Made by a program: the position numbers and the translations under genes
NCBI GenBank assembly: GCA_016783565.1
Contig: JADHWI010000006.1
Span: 1 to 64,000, forward strand
DNA: 64,000 nucleotides
DNA from: Kiritimatiellia bacterium
Lineage (GTDB): Bacteria; Verrucomicrobiota; Kiritimatiellia; UBA8416; JADHWI01
Direction of reading: 5' to 3'
The notes under the pieces: generated by a model
Database searches by the model: none
What the model was told of the DNA's origin: nothing
The model's input: the letters and a program-made list of their open reading frames with translations, nothing else
Shown: positions 33,933 through 44,429 of the stretch, piece by piece
How positions within the stretch are numbered: position 1 is the stretch's first letter
Layout of the letters: each line of letters opens with the position of its first letter

Positions 33933-34751
33933 ATGACACGGTCGATTCCAAAACCCGACCTGCTCGCCTGTGCGGTTAAGGCTGCGCGCTCAGCGGGCCT
34001 GCATGCCCATGCCAATTTGCACCGACGCAAAGAAGCCGCACAAATATTCAAACATGACGTCAAACTGAACCTGGATACCGAGTGCCAACGAAAGGCAGAA
34101 GACGTCATCCGTCAAATCTATTCAGATCATGCCATCCTCGGCGAGGAAGACACCGGTGCCGACGAAAACACATGCCCTGACGGCTACGAATGGATCATTG
34201 ACCCGATAGACGGAACGGTCAACTTCTCCCATGGGCTCCCCTTCTGGTGTTCATCTATTGCGGTACGCCACAATGAAAAAGTACTGGCGGGAGCCATCTT
34301 TGCGCCTGAACTCAATCAGCTTTTCACCGCCACAGACGACACCCGATCCCTCTTGAATGGCACACCAATCAGCGTATCAGATGTCGATAGTCTGGATGCC
34401 GCCATGATAACAACCGGCATAGACGAGCGTGTCGACATCGGACTCGCACCTCACACCATTCTGCGAGCCATCGCCATGGAGTGTCAGAAAGTCCGTGTCA
34501 TGGGGTCTGCAGCGCTGGACATATGCCGTGTTGCACAAGGTCACGCCGATGGATATTACGAGACAGGGATTTACCTATGGGATGTGGCCGCCGCCGGACT
34601 CATTGTCAATCAGGCAGGAGGCCAGGCCAACATCCTCGACCACATGAACGCACCACATCGCGTCAACTTTATGGCATCAAACGGCCACATCCAGAGAGAT
34701 CTTGAGGAACTCGTCAAATCGGCTGCGGACAAGGCACTCAGCGCACTGTAA
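33933..34751 (+). CDS. suhB: Inositol monophosphatase family protein
   Basis: 272 residues, a Mg-dependent phosphatase of the IMPase/SuhB family that dephosphorylates inositol-1-phosphate or related sugar phosphates. Metal-binding motifs are present: GEED (near 70), DPIDGTVNFSHGLP (near 90-103) and a later WDVAAAGLIVNQAGG block. The length is standard. It runs in the same direction as smc, 18 bases downstream, and its stop lies 4 bases from the stop of the convergent gspG. The gene symbol follows general family usage; the substrate is not proved. Confidence 0.85.
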   Translation: MTRSIPKPDLLACAVKAARSAGLHAHANLHRRKEAAQIFKHDVKLNLDTECQRKAEDVIRQIYSDHAILGEEDTGADENTCPDGYEWIIDPIDGTVNFSHGLPFWCSSIAVRHNEKVLAGAIFAPELNQLFTATDDTRSLLNGTPISVSDVDSLDAAMITTGIDERVDIGLAPHTILRAIAMECQKVRVMGSAALDICRVAQGHADGYYETGIYLWDVAAAGLIVNQAGGQANILDHMNAPHRVNFMASNGHIQRDLEELVKSAADKALSAL

Positions 34752-34755
34752 AACT

Positions 34756-35187
34756 CTACAACTCTGACAAACGGATATCGCCCGCCTCTCCCTCACCGCC
34801 CGGTTCCCCGTCCGCGCCATACGACACCACGTCGTAGCGTGCACCATCGGGTCCCGGCACCACATAGACAAACGGTCTGTTCCAAGGATCACTCGGAAGA
34901 TTCCGGCTCTCCATGTACCCCTCCTCAGGGTAATTCTCGGGAACCGGGGGACGCGAAGGCATTCGAACCAAAGCCTGCAACCCTTGTGCCGCCGTCGGAT
35001 ATTGCCCATGATGCATGCGATAGCTCGACAATGCAGAGCGGAAAATCACCATCTGCGCTTCCGCGGCCGCCGCGCGCGCCTGCCCCGGCTGCTGCGCAAC
35101 CTGCACGCCCACAATAGCCGCCAGAATCGTGATAATCAATACCACCACAAGAATCTCAAGCAGTGTAAACCCTGCATTACATTTCAT
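34756..35187 (-). CDS. gspG: GspG-like major pseudopilin (type II secretion)
   Basis: 143 residues from the ATG at 35187 (GAGAGGTG Shine-Dalgarno upstream). A short leader ends in the prepilin peptidase site G|FTLLEILVVVLIITILAAIVG, with Glu at mature position 5. The globular part has YRMHHGQYPTAAQGLQALV and SDPWNRPFVYVVPG, then a GADGEPGGEGEAGDI loop resembling the GspG calcium site. It would form the pseudopilus of a type II secretion system, yet no other gsp gene is nearby, so it is an orphan here. Confidence 0.88.
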   Translation of the reverse strand: MKCNAGFTLLEILVVVLIITILAAIVGVQVAQQPGQARAAAAEAQMVIFRSALSSYRMHHGQYPTAAQGLQALVRMPSRPPVPENYPEEGYMESRNLPSDPWNRPFVYVVPGPDGARYDVVSYGADGEPGGEGEAGDIRLSEL

Positions 35188-35239
35188 TTTGTCACCTCTC
35201 ATCGTCCTGAGTAACCATCACCAAAAGATAGCACCTATT

Positions 35240-37501
35240 TCAAAACGCTAATTCCGTCTGCTCCTGTTCACCTTCAACCACATCAAATTTTTTGCACAAC
35301 GCCTCAAGTTTCCCAAGATAATAAGTCGTATTCTCGTCCCGATGTGCAGGATTCCAATCACTGAGCAATTTTGCAGCTTCATAGACCGCTACCGTTTTAC
35401 GAGTACCGGTCACATAATAGGCCACCTGATCCCCTGCACGATACTCGCGCTCCGCGCGCAATGCCAATTCATAACCGGCATTGCGTGCGCGCTTCCCTCG
35501 CGCAAGCTTGGTCTGATACGTTGACGGCGCATCCTGTAACCGTTCCGTCTTGGCCAACCACTGAATGGGCTTCTCGCCATTACGAATCGCCGACTCAAAC
35601 TTTCTACGCAGCTTTCCTGCCTCCTGATCGCGCCCCTCAAGCTTGAGGCGGATTAAGGCACCCAAAAACTCTCGCTGGAACGGCTCAAGTCCACGCGACT
35701 TGAGTGCAGCCCCCTTTAGCGTCACCTTTCCCGCGGCATCGAGCAATGCATAATTCTTCATTTTATAACTGTACATGGAGCGATATTCACCATCGAACTC
35801 AATCTCAATACCGTCCGGCAAAGCCTCCGCAAAACGCGCACGAAACGCCTGCAAAGCCGCCTCGTCAATCTCGTCCCCATCACTGACTCCCGGCGGTACA
35901 AAATATATTCCATCCGTATCAATCTCGACAGGTCGTGCACCGTGCTCACGCATCCAATCAATCATAAACTGTAACAAATCTCGCCCATCTGCCGCAACCC
36001 GCTCAGCCGCATCAAAATCGCCGAACCGCGCCTGCGAAAAGCCCAGGTATCCATAAAACGAGTTAATCAGAATCTTAAACGTGGATTGCAAGGCATCAAA
36101 ATACAAGATATCAGATGCCTCGGTGCTTTCCTGCATCTTTTGCTTAGCCGACAAACGCAACCTCTTGAGCTGCTCCAACAGCAACAGGAACACACCCTGA
36201 TCATCACTCGCCGGGGCCAATTTTCGCGTTAGCATCAACGAAGGATACAATGAGCGCACGTCACAATGGTGCACGGGACGAATCACCCCTTGTTCGAACA
36301 TATCGGTATACCCACCGGAGAAAGAACGCGCGCCGCCAGGTATAGGCAACGCCCGTCCACGTCTTAAATACTCACGTATCATTAACGCATCAATCTTTGT
36401 AGCGGAGCCACGCACCATGACATTCTGGTACGAGTAAGGCAACATGGAGGTTTGCACAAAGTAACTGTGCGAAAGCAAACGACTGATCTCACGCGTTTCA
36501 ATGACATCATCCCGGCAATACGCTATTACCTTGTCGGGATCACGCTTGAATTCACGCGAAATCTCCCGTCCTTCTATGTACGTCCGATCTGCAGAGGCTA
36601 AACCAAAATGCGCAGCCACCTGCTTCAAGCCATATCCCGGCAGCGAACGGCTACTGATATCATAAGCCTGTACAAGAAAGAATGTGTCAATAACGTGGCG
36701 GCCGAAAATATCAAAACGATCATACGAGATCGTCCGCTCTCCAAAATTCACACGACTGGGTCGATGTTGTGCAACGCGGCCATCCCGCCCCAGGGCCAGG
36801 GAAATCCCGAAGCGCTTTGCGCGTGCCGCAATATAGGGCAGATCAAAATTGAACAGATTGTGACCTTCCAGCACATCAGGATCCCGCTCCTGCACAATCT
36901 CTACAAACCGACTCAACAATGTGGCTTCATCAAAATCCTTACCCGACAACACTTCCGTCCATCCGGTTTCATCACTCAAAGCAATCGCCACAATGCAATC
37001 GTCTTCACGCTCGGCATTACAAAAGTCATAGCCCTCTGTGGTCAGACATTCAATATCCACCTGCATACGATGCAAGTCATCAAAACGCATCCCACCGAAC
37101 AATGTTTTCCCGCTACTCATCAGGTACTGCTGAACAGGATCGCCCAAACACAAGTAAGGGGCATCCGGTGCGGAGGGACTGCGGCGAGTCTGCCTGGAGA
37201 GCCATTTTCTGGCCTTCAGCATTTCTGTCCATGTATTAAACAGAAGTAACCGGTTCAATACCCCCCCACCCTCAAGCGCAGACTCATCACATGCCACGGG
37301 ACAGTCTTGCATCGCGGCCGCCGAAGCAAAAATAAAGGGGCGGAATGACTCCGTACGACACGCCACACCACCAGCCCTGCGCACAAACAGAAGCATCTCG
37401 TCCTGCCCCACACCAGGCCGATGCTCCGCAGCCACAATACCCGACTCTGGATCAACCCCATACAACATCGGGTCCAGATTACTCAGCGTATCATCCGTCA
37501 T
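35240..37501 (-). CDS. polB: Family B DNA polymerase with 3'-5' exonuclease
   Basis: 753 residues, similar in size to E. coli Pol II, a DNA-damage-induced polymerase. The exonuclease domain has Exo I DIECLTT (149-151 = DIE), Exo II GHNLFNFDLPYI and Exo III YCRDDVIET. The polymerase domain has motif A DVRSLYPSLML, motif B KILINSFYGYLG and motif C EIDTDGIYF, so both activities look intact. No PCNA-like, intein or phage genes lie nearby. It sits between gspG and lptD on the same strand, 28 bases after lptD in transcription order. The symbol reflects family, not proven orthology. Confidence 0.85.
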   Translation of the reverse strand: MTDDTLSNLDPMLYGVDPESGIVAAEHRPGVGQDEMLLFVRRAGGVACRTESFRPFIFASAAAMQDCPVACDESALEGGGVLNRLLLFNTWTEMLKARKWLSRQTRRSPSAPDAPYLCLGDPVQQYLMSSGKTLFGGMRFDDLHRMQVDIECLTTEGYDFCNAEREDDCIVAIALSDETGWTEVLSGKDFDEATLLSRFVEIVQERDPDVLEGHNLFNFDLPYIAARAKRFGISLALGRDGRVAQHRPSRVNFGERTISYDRFDIFGRHVIDTFFLVQAYDISSRSLPGYGLKQVAAHFGLASADRTYIEGREISREFKRDPDKVIAYCRDDVIETREISRLLSHSYFVQTSMLPYSYQNVMVRGSATKIDALMIREYLRRGRALPIPGGARSFSGGYTDMFEQGVIRPVHHCDVRSLYPSLMLTRKLAPASDDQGVFLLLLEQLKRLRLSAKQKMQESTEASDILYFDALQSTFKILINSFYGYLGFSQARFGDFDAAERVAADGRDLLQFMIDWMREHGARPVEIDTDGIYFVPPGVSDGDEIDEAALQAFRARFAEALPDGIEIEFDGEYRSMYSYKMKNYALLDAAGKVTLKGAALKSRGLEPFQREFLGALIRLKLEGRDQEAGKLRRKFESAIRNGEKPIQWLAKTERLQDAPSTYQTKLARGKRARNAGYELALRAEREYRAGDQVAYYVTGTRKTVAVYEAAKLLSDWNPAHRDENTTYYLGKLEALCKKFDVVEGEQEQTELAF

Positions 37502-37529
37502 GCGCCCACCGGTTTATATCAAATTGCCG

Positions 37530-39752
37530 TCACTGCTTGTAGCGTGCAGAAAGGCCGACCTCAGGAAACGCGGTCAACCAAAACTCAATTCTAGCACGCC
37601 ACTCATCATCACGATCGCTACCACTTTCCGTCGTATATCCGGGACGATGCATCACACCAAGCCGCAGCTTCATGCAATCAAGATTCCGCTGTAGATATCC
37701 ACCCACTTCCTCCATGCGGCTCTCCTCGAACTCATACCGACCAAAAACGTTAACATCCCAATTTCGATGAGGAAACAATGTGACGTCACTCGCAATAAGA
37801 TTGCTATCATCTTTTCTGAATCGATGCTCAAGACTCCCCCTCCATAAACCCTGACGAAGAAAACGTAATCGTGAATTCACGACAACGAGCTCCGATTCTT
37901 CCGTGTCATAGCGTCCGTCAAAATCCAGTCGCAGGCTTCGGTTCGGCATCACGTCGGCATCCAAAAAGATATCATCCAGCCCATCACCGTCCTCATCATA
38001 TTCATCGGAAAAACGATACCACGTCCATACGTCCACGTCTGCCAATTGCCATGCACTTCCACCGCGCTTTGTCTGCCAGCGGTTCTGAACACCCAAGCGA
38101 ACATTATGTTGTTCACCCAGCGTATCCACACGATCAAACTGATACAAATCCTCCTGCCCCACGCTGGGCTCAGGCACAAACGTATACTTAGCATACGGTT
38201 CGACCACATGCCGAAGTGGCGTCACGACGCCCCCCTCCCACAATTTAAACGCCTTAAACGATACGTCAAACCCAAGCTCAAAAAGGGACCGCATTTCCGC
38301 ACCGTTGTTGAAGCTCTGCGTGACAATATTCGTCTGAGTCTCCACGCTGGTAACGGTACTCGTCGTTCCATTTGCATTGATCACAAACGTCTCTGTGGTG
38401 ACATCCTCAATCACCGTTTCCGACTCAGTACGAACCGTATCAGAATAATACGTGCCACGATAACCGGCCCGGGGAATCACATTCAGAAACCCGAAATACT
38501 TCTGTGGCATATATATTTGATTAGCTGTGTCAAAACGAAATGACGAGTAGTCTTCATCGTTAGAGTCATCCGTGAAAAGTTTCTCGAGATATCCGACTGA
38601 GGTACGCCCCTCATAATAGAATGCCGTATGGCCCAGGCGGCGGCGCTGGAAATCAATGGATCCCTCCGGCATTCGGTCCAGATCTGAATAGAAGTCATTC
38701 AGCCGTTTTCGCGCCTGTAAACTGGCCGTATAATCATCTCCGCGATACGTATAAACCAGATAATTATCCGGTTGCCGAATCGATCTGAAATCATCCTCAA
38801 AAAAGTCCTCAAGCAAGTCTTCGTCACTGACGTAGTCCGCATTGACCAGCAAATAGCTGCGGTCTCCGAAAGCATGCGAATGGTCTACGTGAAAACGATA
38901 GCGCTCGTTCTTGATATCCTTAGTCTCGTCATCAGCCTCGTCAAATGGCTTATCGTCATCAATATAATAACCACTGAGCATGCCCTCGTATGTATTTCCC
39001 GGATCGCTCCACAATACATCCTGGCCAAAGGCAACGCCTCGTTCCGCGCGATAATCCAGATGCGTATCACCCTTGAGTGTTGAATTGAATTTCTGGCGAT
39101 ATGACGACAAAAGAAAGGCACCCATATCGCTACTGTACCCTGGCTCAAAATGCCATCCCGTGCCACTGTCAAAATCAGTTTTGAAATAAGGCAGATAAAA
39201 AATGGGGATACGCCCAGCATAAAACCGTGCGTGACGACATTTCAAATACTCGTCCGGTATCAACGTCAATTTACTCGCTCGTACACCGTAATGCCTGTGA
39301 GCCGCACTATTGGTACAAGTGGTCAACGATACCTCACGCGCAACATAACTTCCGTCACTCTGCTTTGCATTTTCATCGGAATCAATAGTGAACGGTCCGG
39401 ACATGCCTGACAATTCAGTCACAATGCCCTCACGCGTCTTAAAATTATACTCCGCGCTCTCCCCCGTCCACGGCTTCGCACCCTCGGCAGGTTGGAACCA
39501 AACGTTTCCCTCTGCATAGGCATCCTCAGTGGTGGTGTTCACACGCACCGTGTCCGCCTTCAGAATCTGCCCCCCCTTCTTGATCGTGACATTGCCACGT
39601 GCATGAACCCAACCTCCGGCACGGTCATATTCAAGCTCGTCCGCCTCTGCCTCGATCGGAATCGTTACCGACTCCTGCGCCTGCACTTCCGGCAATACCC
39701 CCAAAGACAAAATCACGCTGACCAGAATCACTGAAAGCGTCATATCCCTCAT
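37530..39752 (-). CDS. lptD: LPS-assembly outer membrane protein LptD
   Basis: 740 residues from the ATG at 39752, which starts a signal peptide (LSVILVSVILSLGVLPEVQAQ). Residues ~25-130 are an OstA/LptA-like beta-jellyroll (EADELEYDRAGGWVHARGNVTIKKGGQILKADTVRVN). The rest is a large beta-barrel with alternating aromatic strands and acidic loops, ending in an outer-membrane-type strand (LSARYKQ). LptD with LptE inserts lipopolysaccharide in the outer leaflet, implying an LPS-bearing cell. It starts 14 bases after the RNase G gene. Confidence 0.8.
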   Translation of the reverse strand: MRDMTLSVILVSVILSLGVLPEVQAQESVTIPIEAEADELEYDRAGGWVHARGNVTIKKGGQILKADTVRVNTTTEDAYAEGNVWFQPAEGAKPWTGESAEYNFKTREGIVTELSGMSGPFTIDSDENAKQSDGSYVAREVSLTTCTNSAAHRHYGVRASKLTLIPDEYLKCRHARFYAGRIPIFYLPYFKTDFDSGTGWHFEPGYSSDMGAFLLSSYRQKFNSTLKGDTHLDYRAERGVAFGQDVLWSDPGNTYEGMLSGYYIDDDKPFDEADDETKDIKNERYRFHVDHSHAFGDRSYLLVNADYVSDEDLLEDFFEDDFRSIRQPDNYLVYTYRGDDYTASLQARKRLNDFYSDLDRMPEGSIDFQRRRLGHTAFYYEGRTSVGYLEKLFTDDSNDEDYSSFRFDTANQIYMPQKYFGFLNVIPRAGYRGTYYSDTVRTESETVIEDVTTETFVINANGTTSTVTSVETQTNIVTQSFNNGAEMRSLFELGFDVSFKAFKLWEGGVVTPLRHVVEPYAKYTFVPEPSVGQEDLYQFDRVDTLGEQHNVRLGVQNRWQTKRGGSAWQLADVDVWTWYRFSDEYDEDGDGLDDIFLDADVMPNRSLRLDFDGRYDTEESELVVVNSRLRFLRQGLWRGSLEHRFRKDDSNLIASDVTLFPHRNWDVNVFGRYEFEESRMEEVGGYLQRNLDCMKLRLGVMHRPGYTTESGSDRDDEWRARIEFWLTAFPEVGLSARYKQ

Positions 39753-39766
39753 AATCACCTCTATGT

Positions 39767-41356
39767 TCAAACATCCGGGGTCGAGTACAACACATCCCCG
39801 GTTTGCCCATCCTTGACCGCAAAGAATTCCACATGCTTACTCGGATCCGCACGAAAGCTCAAGGTCCCGGCAAACTTGTTTTCAAGAGCTACCAATACCG
39901 CTTCATCCTCATCCCGGAGGCGCTGCAACACACGCGGGTGCACCACAACCTGCAAATCAGCATGCTCAGCACTCTTGGAATGCTTGCGAAGCACCGCCGA
40001 TACCTGGCGTTGAATATCCACGCTCATGGCCAGCGGTGACTTCACGCTTCCCCGTCCATGACAATAAGGACAATCCACGTACAGTGAGCTCATGATTCCA
40101 GCTTCCGCACGCTGGCGCGTCATCTGCAACAAACCCAACTCAGAAATCGGCAACACATTGGTTCTCGCCCTGTCACGCCGCAATGCAGCGCGCATGTCAC
40201 GGTAAACCGCATTCTGGTGCTTCCGGCTCTTCATGTCGATTAAATCAACCACCACCAAGCCACCAATATTACGCAAACGAAGTTGTCGCGCTACCTCCTC
40301 GACCGCTTCACTGTTCACCTCAAAAATCGCCTGATCCTGGGACCCGACCCCTTTGTGCCTGCCTGTGTTGACGTCAATGGCAATGAGCGCCTCCGTTTCA
40401 TCTAACACAAGGTACCCCCCACACTGCAGGTCAACCTTCCGTCTCAACGCTTCATCAAGCTGACGCTCCACCTCATAATGTTCAAAAATTGGAAGCGCAC
40501 CCTGGTAATGCTGCACACGAGAACGAACACGCCGCGAAATGCGTCCAGCCACCTCATTAATCCTCTCATATTTCTCTTTCGAATCAATCACAATCCGGTC
40601 AACCTCTTCGGTCAACCAGTCGCGCACCACGCGTTCCACCAGGTCAGGTTCGGCATAAACGCAGCAAGGGGCTTTTCGCTCATTGATTCCCGTCTGCATT
40701 TCCTCCCAACTAAGCATCAGGCCACGCAAATCACGGACAAACGCGCGCTTGGAGGCACCTGCGGATACCGTCCGTATAATCAAGCCCGTGTTCTCCGGCA
40801 AGACCAGACGGTTCAAGATTTTGCGCAACCGGTTCCGCTCCGAGACATCAGCGATTTTTCGTGAGACACCCGTTGTAGAAACACCCGGCATCATCACCAG
40901 ATAACGTCCCGGGATGCTGATGCTGGCACTCACGCGCGGTCCCTTCGTTCCAATCGGTCCCTTTGTGACCTGAACCACAATCTCCGACCCGGGGGGGAAG
41001 CGCTTCTCAATATCTGAATTGGTATAGCGCTTTCGCTTACTGGTTCTACGACGGCGATTGTTCGTGTTGTTTCCAGAGTCAACATCCGGATGATTCCCGT
41101 CTTCAGGAATCATGTCCCAATAATGCAGAAACGCGTTCTTCTTCATTCCAATGTCAACAAACGCGGCCTGCAAATCATGCTCCAGATTCTGAATGCGCCC
41201 CTTGAAGACACTTCCCACGATGCGGTCCTCCGTGGGATGCTCAACCTGATATTCCTCCAACCGCCCATTCTCCATCACGGCAACACGTGTCTCAAGTGCT
41301 TCTGCATTGATCACAATCTGCCGCTTCAGTTCCTTTTTCTTCCCTAACCCAAACAT
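39767..41356 (-). CDS. rng: Ribonuclease G/E family endoribonuclease
   Basis: 529 residues from the ATG at 41356. RNase E/G cuts single-stranded 5'-monophosphorylated RNA in rRNA maturation and mRNA decay. An S1-like domain (about 35-130: GSVFKGRIQNLEHDLQAAFVDIG) contains a basic insert RRRRTSKRKR. The catalytic block is GGLVVVDLIDMKSRKHQ (metal Asp pair), and the zinc link that joins subunits is CPYCHGRGSV. The C-terminal scaffold of RNase E is absent, so it is RNase G-like. Its place directly after the mre-mrd-rod genes matches a widespread bacterial arrangement. Confidence 0.9.
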   Translation of the reverse strand: MFGLGKKKELKRQIVINAEALETRVAVMENGRLEEYQVEHPTEDRIVGSVFKGRIQNLEHDLQAAFVDIGMKKNAFLHYWDMIPEDGNHPDVDSGNNTNNRRRRTSKRKRYTNSDIEKRFPPGSEIVVQVTKGPIGTKGPRVSASISIPGRYLVMMPGVSTTGVSRKIADVSERNRLRKILNRLVLPENTGLIIRTVSAGASKRAFVRDLRGLMLSWEEMQTGINERKAPCCVYAEPDLVERVVRDWLTEEVDRIVIDSKEKYERINEVAGRISRRVRSRVQHYQGALPIFEHYEVERQLDEALRRKVDLQCGGYLVLDETEALIAIDVNTGRHKGVGSQDQAIFEVNSEAVEEVARQLRLRNIGGLVVVDLIDMKSRKHQNAVYRDMRAALRRDRARTNVLPISELGLLQMTRQRAEAGIMSSLYVDCPYCHGRGSVKSPLAMSVDIQRQVSAVLRKHSKSAEHADLQVVVHPRVLQRLRDEDEAVLVALENKFAGTLSFRADPSKHVEFFAVKDGQTGDVLYSTPDV

Positions 41357-41418
41357 AGTATTCCCTTTTCTCTTTCCCTGCATTTGCTCCGCTCACCGGA
41401 TGCATCAGGATTGAACCC

Positions 41419-42612
41419 TCAGCCAAAAATCCTTCGTGGCGAGCGAATATACACACTCTGAACAATGCCCAGTGCTGCCAACGTAGTCAGCACAAAAGAC
41501 CCTCCATAACTCAGCAACGGCAAGGGTAAGCCCGTTATCGGCATGACCCCTACCGTCATCGCAATATTTATCCACACATGACAAAACAACATGGCCACGA
41601 CCCCAACACAGAGCAGTCGCCCCATACGGTCCGGTGTTGCGGCGGCTACCTGCAAACCCAACACCATAATGACCAAAAACAACACAATCACAAAAACACC
41701 CCCCACAAACCCCATTTCCTCCGCAATCACAGAATAGATAAAGTCCGTGGGCGCAACCAACCGCGGTAAAAAACCGAGGATATTCTGCGTCCCCTGCAAA
41801 TATCCCTTTCCCATCATTCCGCCTGACCCCACAGCAATCATGGACTGATTCTTGTTCCAACCTGCCCCAAGAGGATCGCGATCCGGCCACAGCAAAACTG
41901 CCACACGATCCTGCTGATACTCCGTGAGCGGAATCACCCTCTGAATCGTTTCGCGCGTCGACTCATCCAACTCAAGCCGGTCCGGAAGAATGATGGCCGT
42001 CAGCGTCAGCAGCACCACCACGAGCCCGATCATCACGAGAGTCCCCACATATCGCAAAGGCACACCCGCAATGTACATCATGATCAACGCCGGCGGAACA
42101 AAGACTACCGATGTACCTAGGTCCGGTTGTTTGAGCACAAGCACGAGCGGCAAGGCAACCACTCCCAGTAGGGCAACAAAAACCGAAAATCGCGACAAAT
42201 CAAGCTCCGGAAGGCTCAGCAGATAAGCCAGGAATACAAGCGTGGCCAACTTGGCCAGCTCTGATGGCTGTACACCAAATCCCGTCCCCGGGATCATTAA
42301 CCATCGTCGGGCACCATACATCTGTTTACCTGCGATCAGAACCAGGACCAACAGAATCAAACTGCCACCATAGAGAACCCAGGACCAACGCCCCAACCGC
42401 CGATAGTCATATAACGCTGCCGTAAAATAGAAGAGGAATCCCAACCCAATCCACACACCCTGCTTCTTGTAGAACGACTGCACGGGAAGCTCATGACTGA
42501 TATAACACGAGCTGTAAATAAAGAAGACACCCACACCCAGCGCAAGCAAGATGGGAATCAACATCACCCAGTGAAGCCGCTTCAATAAACGTAGGGTACG
42601 GGCCCAGCTCAT
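41419..42612 (-). CDS. rodA: Rod-shape glycosyltransferase RodA (SEDS)
   Basis: 397 residues with about ten membrane helices. SEDS proteins polymerise lipid II glycan strands in the elongasome. Typical blocks: QPSELAKLATLVFLAYLLS, LVLKQPDLGTSVVFVPPAL (the conserved Asp loop), KGYLQGTQNILGFLPRLVAPTDFIYSVIAEEMGFVG and GLPLPLLSYGGSFVLTTLAALGIVQSV. The start overlaps the mrdA stop by ATGA, coupling it to its transpeptidase partner. Confidence 0.93.
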   Translation of the reverse strand: MSWARTLRLLKRLHWVMLIPILLALGVGVFFIYSSCYISHELPVQSFYKKQGVWIGLGFLFYFTAALYDYRRLGRWSWVLYGGSLILLVLVLIAGKQMYGARRWLMIPGTGFGVQPSELAKLATLVFLAYLLSLPELDLSRFSVFVALLGVVALPLVLVLKQPDLGTSVVFVPPALIMMYIAGVPLRYVGTLVMIGLVVVLLTLTAIILPDRLELDESTRETIQRVIPLTEYQQDRVAVLLWPDRDPLGAGWNKNQSMIAVGSGGMMGKGYLQGTQNILGFLPRLVAPTDFIYSVIAEEMGFVGGVFVIVLFLVIMVLGLQVAAATPDRMGRLLCVGVVAMLFCHVWINIAMTVGVMPITGLPLPLLSYGGSFVLTTLAALGIVQSVYIRSPRRIFG

Positions 42613-44429
42613 CCCCTGCCCTCCGCAAACGTTGTCCCCTCACGGCGCGCTTGCTCAATCTCAAGGATACGTGACACAAGCGCCTTGATCCGCGGCGCAC
42701 ACGTGCGTCCTCCAGACAAACCATCCTCCACCACCAACGCCACCGCATAACGCGGACGATGGAATGGAAAGTATACCGTCATCCAGGTATGCTTGCGCCG
42801 GTGGGTGCGCGAACCATATTCCGCCGTCCCCGTCTTGCCGGCCATTTCAATGCCGGGAACCCGGGCATACTTCCCCGTCCCGTTTGGCGCTTGCACCACA
42901 TCATACATACCGTTGCGAACCACGCTAAGGGCAGCTGGCGACCAGCTCAACCGTGAAAGCACCTCACCATCCCGAGACCCGTCCAACACGAGCCGCGGAC
43001 GATAAACCGTGCCACCATTTGCCAGAGCGACCATATACATTCCCATTTGCAGAGGCGTCACGGACAACGCCCCTTGACCAATAGAAAGATTGCAGGTATC
43101 ACCTGGTCGCCAACGGTCTTTATACACGCGACGCTTCCACGCGTCGTTCGGCAGCAATCCAGAACGCTCTCCAGGCAGCTCAATTCCAGTACGCTCACCA
43201 AACCCTATCGATCGTGCCATATGGTAAATATGATCATACCCACACAGAACACCTAGAGCACAAAAATACGTGTTACATGACTGCTCGATAGCTTTGCGCA
43301 TGGCAATGGGCCCATGACCTGACTTGTGCCAGCAACGCAAACGCATCTTTCCCAACTCATAGTAACCAATGCAGTCAACGACCTGCCCGGCCTCCGCGCG
43401 TCCACTGGTGATTGCAGCAAGCGCGACGACCGGTTTGAATGTGCTGCCGGGAGGATAAATTCCACCCACTGCACGATTAAACAGCGGTTTGTTCGCATCC
43501 GTATTTAAGCGGTTCCAATTGTCATGGGAAATCGACGGACAAAACAGATTAGGGTCAAAGGACGGTGCGCTTGCCATGGCAAGTACATCCCCATTTTCAG
43601 GGCTCAGTATCACGAGCGCTGCACGCTCCCCCTTGATGCTTTCCTCAACGGCACGTTGAATTTCGACATCCACACTCAACCGCACACTGTGCCCCTCTGT
43701 CGGCGGCTTCATTGCCAGGACATCGTGCCGAAATCCAGACGCATCGACACGCAGCAATTGACCTCCGGATGCACCGCACAACACATCATCAAACGTCTTC
43801 TCCACCCCGGATTTTCCCTGCATCTCCGGAACATAATAATGGTATTTCTGTCCATCCGATGGCGGTTCTGCACGCCCCACATATCCCAGAATATGCCCCA
43901 TGAGTGCGCCCTGCGGATACTCACGCACCGGCTCCACGTAGACATCCACACCGGCCTCCACTGCCCCCCCTTCCAACCATCGGGCAAGGGCTTTATTGTC
44001 CACACCGCGCCACGCAATAAAAGGAATGGGGAGCCGTGCCTGCAAATGCCGCGCGATATCATCACGGTTTACCTCAGGCGGTAAGCCCAACGCCATCGAC
44101 AGTCTTTCCACAACTGCCTCAACAGCATCAATCGTATGAGACAAACGTCCTCTCTGCCGCAACTCTTCCACAAAAATTGCGACACAATAGCTGGGTCGAT
44201 TGCGCGCAAGACAACGCCCATAGCGATCCTCAATCACGCCCCGCACAGCAGGCAAACGCACACGACGAACGCTCTGCCGGCTCTCGCTGCTCTGATGCTC
44301 CTTTGAACGGACAATCTGCTGCCTCCACAGCACCCCGACCAGAAAAAAGAACGCCACAACAATCACACCCAGAAAAATCCGGATACGAACTGTCTCAGCA
44401 TTTAATCTTTCACTCAATTCCTGTGACAT
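42609..44429 (-). CDS. mrdA: Penicillin-binding protein 2 (transpeptidase)
   Basis: 606 residues from the ATG at 44429, a start that puts the single membrane anchor (about 15-35, IFLGVIVVAFFFLVGVLWRQQ) in the usual place. A PBP dimer domain follows. The transpeptidase domain holds the S-x-x-K motif in PGSTFKPVVALAAI, SCN in QSCNTYFCALG and KTGTAEYG. It cross-links peptidoglycan during elongation with RodA. It overlaps mreD by about 20 bases and rodA by ATGA. Confidence 0.93.
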   Translation of the reverse strand: MSQELSERLNAETVRIRIFLGVIVVAFFFLVGVLWRQQIVRSKEHQSSESRQSVRRVRLPAVRGVIEDRYGRCLARNRPSYCVAIFVEELRQRGRLSHTIDAVEAVVERLSMALGLPPEVNRDDIARHLQARLPIPFIAWRGVDNKALARWLEGGAVEAGVDVYVEPVREYPQGALMGHILGYVGRAEPPSDGQKYHYYVPEMQGKSGVEKTFDDVLCGASGGQLLRVDASGFRHDVLAMKPPTEGHSVRLSVDVEIQRAVEESIKGERAALVILSPENGDVLAMASAPSFDPNLFCPSISHDNWNRLNTDANKPLFNRAVGGIYPPGSTFKPVVALAAITSGRAEAGQVVDCIGYYELGKMRLRCWHKSGHGPIAMRKAIEQSCNTYFCALGVLCGYDHIYHMARSIGFGERTGIELPGERSGLLPNDAWKRRVYKDRWRPGDTCNLSIGQGALSVTPLQMGMYMVALANGGTVYRPRLVLDGSRDGEVLSRLSWSPAALSVVRNGMYDVVQAPNGTGKYARVPGIEMAGKTGTAEYGSRTHRRKHTWMTVYFPFHRPRYAVALVVEDGLSGGRTCAPRIKALVSRILEIEQARREGTTFAEGRG

